A stretch of 64,000 nucleotides of DNA from Monodelphis domestica (Eukaryota > Chordata > Mammalia > Didelphimorphia > Didelphidae). Made by a program: the position numbers and the translations under genes. Position 1 is the first letter of the stretch. Every line of letters starts with the position of its first letter. Below the pieces are notes generated by a model, which was given only the letters and a program-made list of their open reading frames with translations, was not told where the DNA came from and searched no databases. Positions 60,473 to 64,000 of the stretch are shown one piece after another. Where the stretch lies: positions 424,159,207-424,223,206 of the forward strand of contig NC_077228.1 of the NCBI RefSeq assembly GCF_027887165.1, written 5' to 3'.

Positions 60473-60811
60473 TAAACCCATTGTACTACTATGGTAAACT
60501 ACCATAATTCCATTTACTTGAGTAATCATTTTAGGATTTAGAAATTGAATCCCTGGAGACCAAAATTTAAATATTAAGTCCAACCATATAAATTTAACAT
60601 TGCTCAATAATCCTTATCTGGAATTTCTCTATTTTTACAACAAGTATAGCAATCACTATACTCATATGGAGTCATGAAAAATAAGAATTTTTCCTCAAGG
60701 CACAGTGGATAAGCAAGTAGATGATATGTGTATGAGGTGCAAGCTATTCTAATTCCCATCTGCTCTGAGTCTCCGCTTGACCATGGTCAAGAGTTATCAA
60801 AAATTAATGGA

Positions 60812-61017
60812 GGATGGCAGTTAGGTGCCTCAGTGGAGACAGAGCCAGGCATAGGGACAGGATGTCCTGGGTTCAAATCTAGCCCCAGATACTTCCTAGC
60901 TGTGTGACTCTGGGCAAGTCACTTAACCCCAATTACCTAGCCCTTATCATTCTTCTGCCTTGGAAGAGATACTTAGTGTTGATTCTAAGATGGATGGTAA
61001 GGGTTTGGGTTTTTTTT
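60812..61017 (+). mobile_element. Full-length tRNA-derived marsupial SINE with target duplication
   Basis: Landmarks: GGCAGTTAGGTGCCTCAGTG, GTCCTGGGTTCAAATCTAGC (B-box-like GTTCAAATC), GCTGTGTGACTCTGGGCAAG, TTACCTAGCCCTTATCATTC, TCTTCTGCCTTGGAAGAG and TGATTCTAAGATGGATGGTA, with a T-rich end. It is flanked by AATTAATGGAGG at about 60803-60814 and at about 61019-61030, a clean 12-bp duplication. It lies downstream of, or within the far 3' UTR of, EPM2A, in antisense to that gene. Confidence 0.9.
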
Positions 61018-61137
61018 TAATTAATGGAGGGCTGAGACAAAAGCAATCAAAGGTTATAAAAGGGTCCTTCTCAGTCAGCTCTCTTTATCAAATGAACTTC
61101 TCTTTTCATTCTTCCCCAAGAAAACAAGTAGCCAATC

Positions 61138-61215
61138 AATCAATCAATCAACTTTTATTAAGTACCTACTTTGTTCTAAGCATGCTGGAAAGCTCTGGAA
61201 AATATAAAGACAAAG
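61138..61215 (-). repeat. Reversed L2-type 3' tail
   Basis: CAATCAATCAATCAACTTTT ATTAAGTACCTACT, then decayed sequence to AATATAAAGACAAAGG. Confidence 0.65.
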
Positions 61216-61217
61216 GA

Positions 61218-62165
61218 TGAAAAAAAATCTCTGTTCTTAGTCAAAACCCAGTTTTCATGGTAGAACACCTTTATTAAAATCACGTAAATGGGTAATTTCC
61301 TAGATTTTTCACAGATTTATCAGAGTGCTAAGCCTGGTTTCCCTATGGCAGGGGTTCTTAACCTGTGGGTGAGTGAATTTTTTAAAAATATTTTTACAAA
61401 TTTATTTCAATAATTGGTTTCCTTTGTACTCTTTTGTGTTACATATTATGCACTTAAAAACATCACTTTTAAGAGAGTAAGTCCATACTTTTGAATAGAC
61501 TTCCCAGGAAGTCCATGACAAAAAAAATTAAGAATCTCTTCTATAAAATTTGTGGCAAATTGATGCACCTTCTCTCTACAGAATAAGAAATTCAATTCCA
61601 TTCCATTCAGCAAGGATTTATGGAACTCCAATTCGTCAGTCTTGGTATCTCATTTGTCAAAGATAGCTACCATTTAAAAAGCAGTAGGACCTTATTTCTT
61701 ATTTTTGTTGCAAGACATGAAATCTGTACAATTATAGATTTTCCTCCCTTTTTAGGTAGCTTATGGTTGCACATACTGCAACAAGAAAGGGTAACTATAG
61801 TCATGAATGTTTAATAAGACCATCTGAGGCATAAGTCAACCAAATGGAGTAGTCTCAGATGCTGGAAATGGTTTTTGTTACCTTGTTGTATGAACCACAC
61901 AAGACTGAGAAGGCAGAGTCCAAAGACTTTTGCCCTTTCTTGTATGATTCATAAAGTTTGTTTAGAAAGTACACCAGAGAAAATATATCTCTAAACCAAA
62001 GCTGAGACTAAATGTCCATATCAGACTGATAACCATAATAATTATAAATAGCAATAATAAACCACATGATAATACTGTTTAATAAGAGTCTGTCTTTCAA
62101 TCTTCTTATTATATTTTCCCATTTCCAGGGCAGGAGCTTTAGGGAAAGGTTGGAGATTTTACCTA
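61218..62165 (-). other. EPM2A: Candidate EPM2A 3' UTR
   Basis: This is the sequence directly after the laforin stop codon on the minus strand. Candidate poly(A) signals AATAAA (plus-strand TTTATT) lie at 61401-61406 and 61270-61275, about 760 and 890 bp after the stop. Which one is used, and whether the UTR extends further, cannot be told from the sequence alone. Confidence 0.4.
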
Positions 62166-62443
62166 TTAGAAATTACATAAGGAAGAACAAACCTTCCCAA
62201 ATTTCTGATAAAAATCTTCCTCTGCACGTGCCAATGCCTCTTCATCAATATACACAGCAGGCCTTTTGGACATGAGGAAGTACTGCACCTTCCTTAGATT
62301 CCAGCCCATCACATATTTGAGCCAGCCACACACCGCAGCCGTGGATCTGCCAACACCAGCATTACAGTGTACGTAGACAGTGTGTCCATTCTCAAGCAGC
62401 CCGTGGAGGAGACAGACCGCCTGAGGCAACATCTGCACTCTGC
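62166..62443 (-). CDS. EPM2A: EPM2A (laforin) terminal coding exon
   Basis: Laforin is a dual-specificity phosphatase with a carbohydrate-binding domain. It removes phosphate from glycogen and works with the ubiquitin ligase malin; its loss causes Lafora disease in humans. This exon encodes the last 92 residues (first codon shared with the previous exon), from [13 protein letters not shown] to KVCSSLCNF and a TAA at 62166-62168. The phosphatase loop HCNAGVGRS (C-x5-R) is intact. Counting back from the 331-residue human protein puts its cysteine at 266, the known catalytic residue. [16 protein letters not shown] matches human laforin closely. The acceptor TTTCTCAATCCTAG precedes the exon (AG at 62444-62445), and intron sequence lies beyond, so this is not a processed copy. 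Exons encoding the carbohydrate-binding domain lie outside the window to the right. Confidence 0.96.
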
Positions 62444-64000
62444 CTAGGATTGAGAAAGCAATGCACATATACATCAGGAACAAAAACTGAATATCACAAC
62501 TAATAATAACTTGTCTGCTGCACCATGAAATCATAATGCCATGCAGGATGAGATAGGTGGAGGGCAATTTGTTTCTTCGCAAAGTTGGTTTTTTGGTTGT
62601 TTGTAGTTTTCCAAGATGATTAATAAATTTCATGAAATCACACATTAGCAGGGTCAACTCAAAAGCAATGGATCAACTCCAACAAAAGATTTCATTTAAT
62701 AATCCTGGTCTCTCTTCACTTCTACTCCATAGAATTCCTTCCCTATCTGGGCAAATGTCACTCAGCAGGAAGAGTTAATAACTGTTTCTGGGTAAGTACA
62801 GCATTTTTTCTTGATTACAGTTTCCTAGTATGATAATCATAGAATGTGCAAAAGTTTATTTGATTTTAAAAAAACCTCACCTAACAGCACCTCAATTTCA
62901 TTTCACTTATATGCCCTTCCAAAGATATTTTATTCTATAATATTTAATATTAATTTGTACCCACCTGAATCACATAAAGTCCAGAGGATTTATTAAATAA
63001 GTCAACTAAGTACAATGAGCATATGTTAATTTGAATTTATGATTTAGACTGGATAACATGGATACATAACAGCATAATCATTTCTAAATTGGAGTCAGGA
63101 AGACCTAGACTCAAATTCTGCCTTTTAACAATCATTAACTATGTGACTCTGGGCAAGTTACCTTATCTATCAGCATATAATGCAAGAATAGTATATGCCA
63201 GTTTTTTTAATTAGTTTTTAAACTTGCATCTAAGTCATAATAAATTTCTTTCTGATAATTCTGAAGTAAGAAAAAATAGATATCAATAAAGCTAGACATC
63301 AAAGAGTATATGAGTTATAGTATAGAAAAAAAATCCATGTAAGGGGGAAATATCATGTTCAAAAAAAGGGCTAAAATAAAATTTATGATCCCTGAGGGGG
63401 AAATAATCATCTAGAGACTTAAAGAATATTAGAAGTAAAAAGGACATATGAAAATCTTGACCTTTTCCACTGCCCAAATGGAGGAAGACATAGAGAATGA
63501 TAGTATGATAGAAGTATTATGTTATGGTTCATTTATTTCAGCTATGTCCCTGACTCTTTGTGATCTCATTTGGGTTTTTTTTGGCAAAAATGATGGGGTG
63601 CTTTGCCATTTCTTTCTCCAGTTCACATTACAAATGAAGAATCTAAGACAGAGTTAAATGACTTGCCTAGTGTAACATCTACTGAAAGTAGAGGGCAGAT
63701 TTGAACTTAGATGTTCCTGACTACAGTACTGCTGCTCTATCCATTGCATGAAATAGCTGACCACAGAAGTATACTATAGATCGTTTGGCAGAAGGAAGAA
63801 ACAAATGATGAATTCAGCAAACAGTTCACTGAGGCACAACAGAATAGTGATGAAAGACTTTATCTGTCTAGACATTTTCTGGAGCTCTTTCAGTTCTAAA
63901 GAAGAGTTGATAAATTCTTAACTCGTCATAATCTTATTCTTCAAAAGGTAGAATAAATCATGAGTTGAATTGCCATTTTAGATTTGACGCTCATCAATAA
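62444..64000 (-). other. EPM2A: EPM2A intron before the last exon (partial)
   Basis: No further laforin exon was recognised up to the window edge. Open frames here are short. It contains a forward MIR piece (about 63085-63180, TTGGAGTCAGGAAGACCTAG) and a reversed CORE-SINE (about 63520-63765, CTCTTTGTGATCTCATTTGG, TGACTTGCCTAGTG). Confidence 0.85.
63520..63765 (-). repeat. MIR/CORE-SINE type element, reversed
   Basis: It has the same series as at 25090: TTCAGCTATGTCCCTGACTC, TTTGGCAAAAATGATGGGG, CATTTCTTTCTCCAG, AATGACTTGCCTAG and CAGATTTGAACTTAG. Confidence 0.75.

Larger units (their letters stand above)
59690..60600 (+). repeat. LTR-like block with a U3-like tandem repeat (tentative)
   Basis: The order recalls an LTR: a region with short tandem repeats (59912-60010), then a TATA-like TCTTTAAATAGAGG near 60102, then a purine-rich transcribed-like part. 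A (TC)n microsatellite at 60398-60471 has expanded inside. No clear poly(A) signal, LTR ends or target duplication were found. Confidence 0.35.

Overview
The window looks like nuclear DNA from a marsupial mammal. It carries marsupial-type tRNA-derived SINEs, many MIR/CORE-SINEs, old L2 copies, an RTE relic, AT-rich L1s on the minus strand and long tetranucleotide microsatellites. One host coding exon is present: the last exon of EPM2A (laforin), minus strand, 62166-62443. I cannot name the species.

Layout. 1-2390 is the 5' part of an L1 (copy A, minus strand) that runs off the left edge. 2.4-9.5 kb holds an L1 3' fragment, a very diverged L1 relic (about 5.56-7.65 kb) and SINEs. 9554-18254 is a complete LTR-to-LTR class I (gamma-like) endogenous retrovirus on the plus strand. 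It has nearly identical LTRs, a 4-bp target duplication, gag and pol regions and no recognised envelope, and it sits inside an old MIR-type SINE. 18.3-34.7 kb is gene-free and holds microsatellites, L2 and MIR copies, an RTE fragment and a solo LTR. 34777-42064 is a full-length but broken L1 (copy B, minus strand) with a 15-bp target duplication. 42-61 kb is again repeat-rich, with long L2 copies, LTR-like blocks, an inverted pair of about 110-120 bp segments and SINEs. 61.2-62.2 kb is probably the EPM2A 3' UTR, and 62444-64000 is the preceding EPM2A intron.

Functional reading. Apart from the laforin exon I see no host protein gene. EPM2A is on the minus strand, so almost the whole window lies downstream of it. 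In human the corresponding side is the long gene-poor stretch towards UTRN, which would fit. The main interest is in the mobile elements: a very young provirus with an unusual membrane-segment plus coiled-coil gag start; two L1 copies whose identity drops sharply at one point and which share an in-frame TGA in ORF1; an L1 promoter built of repeated units with a nested start; and the inverted pair near 52 kb. All alignments were done by eye and all boundaries of old repeats are approximate.
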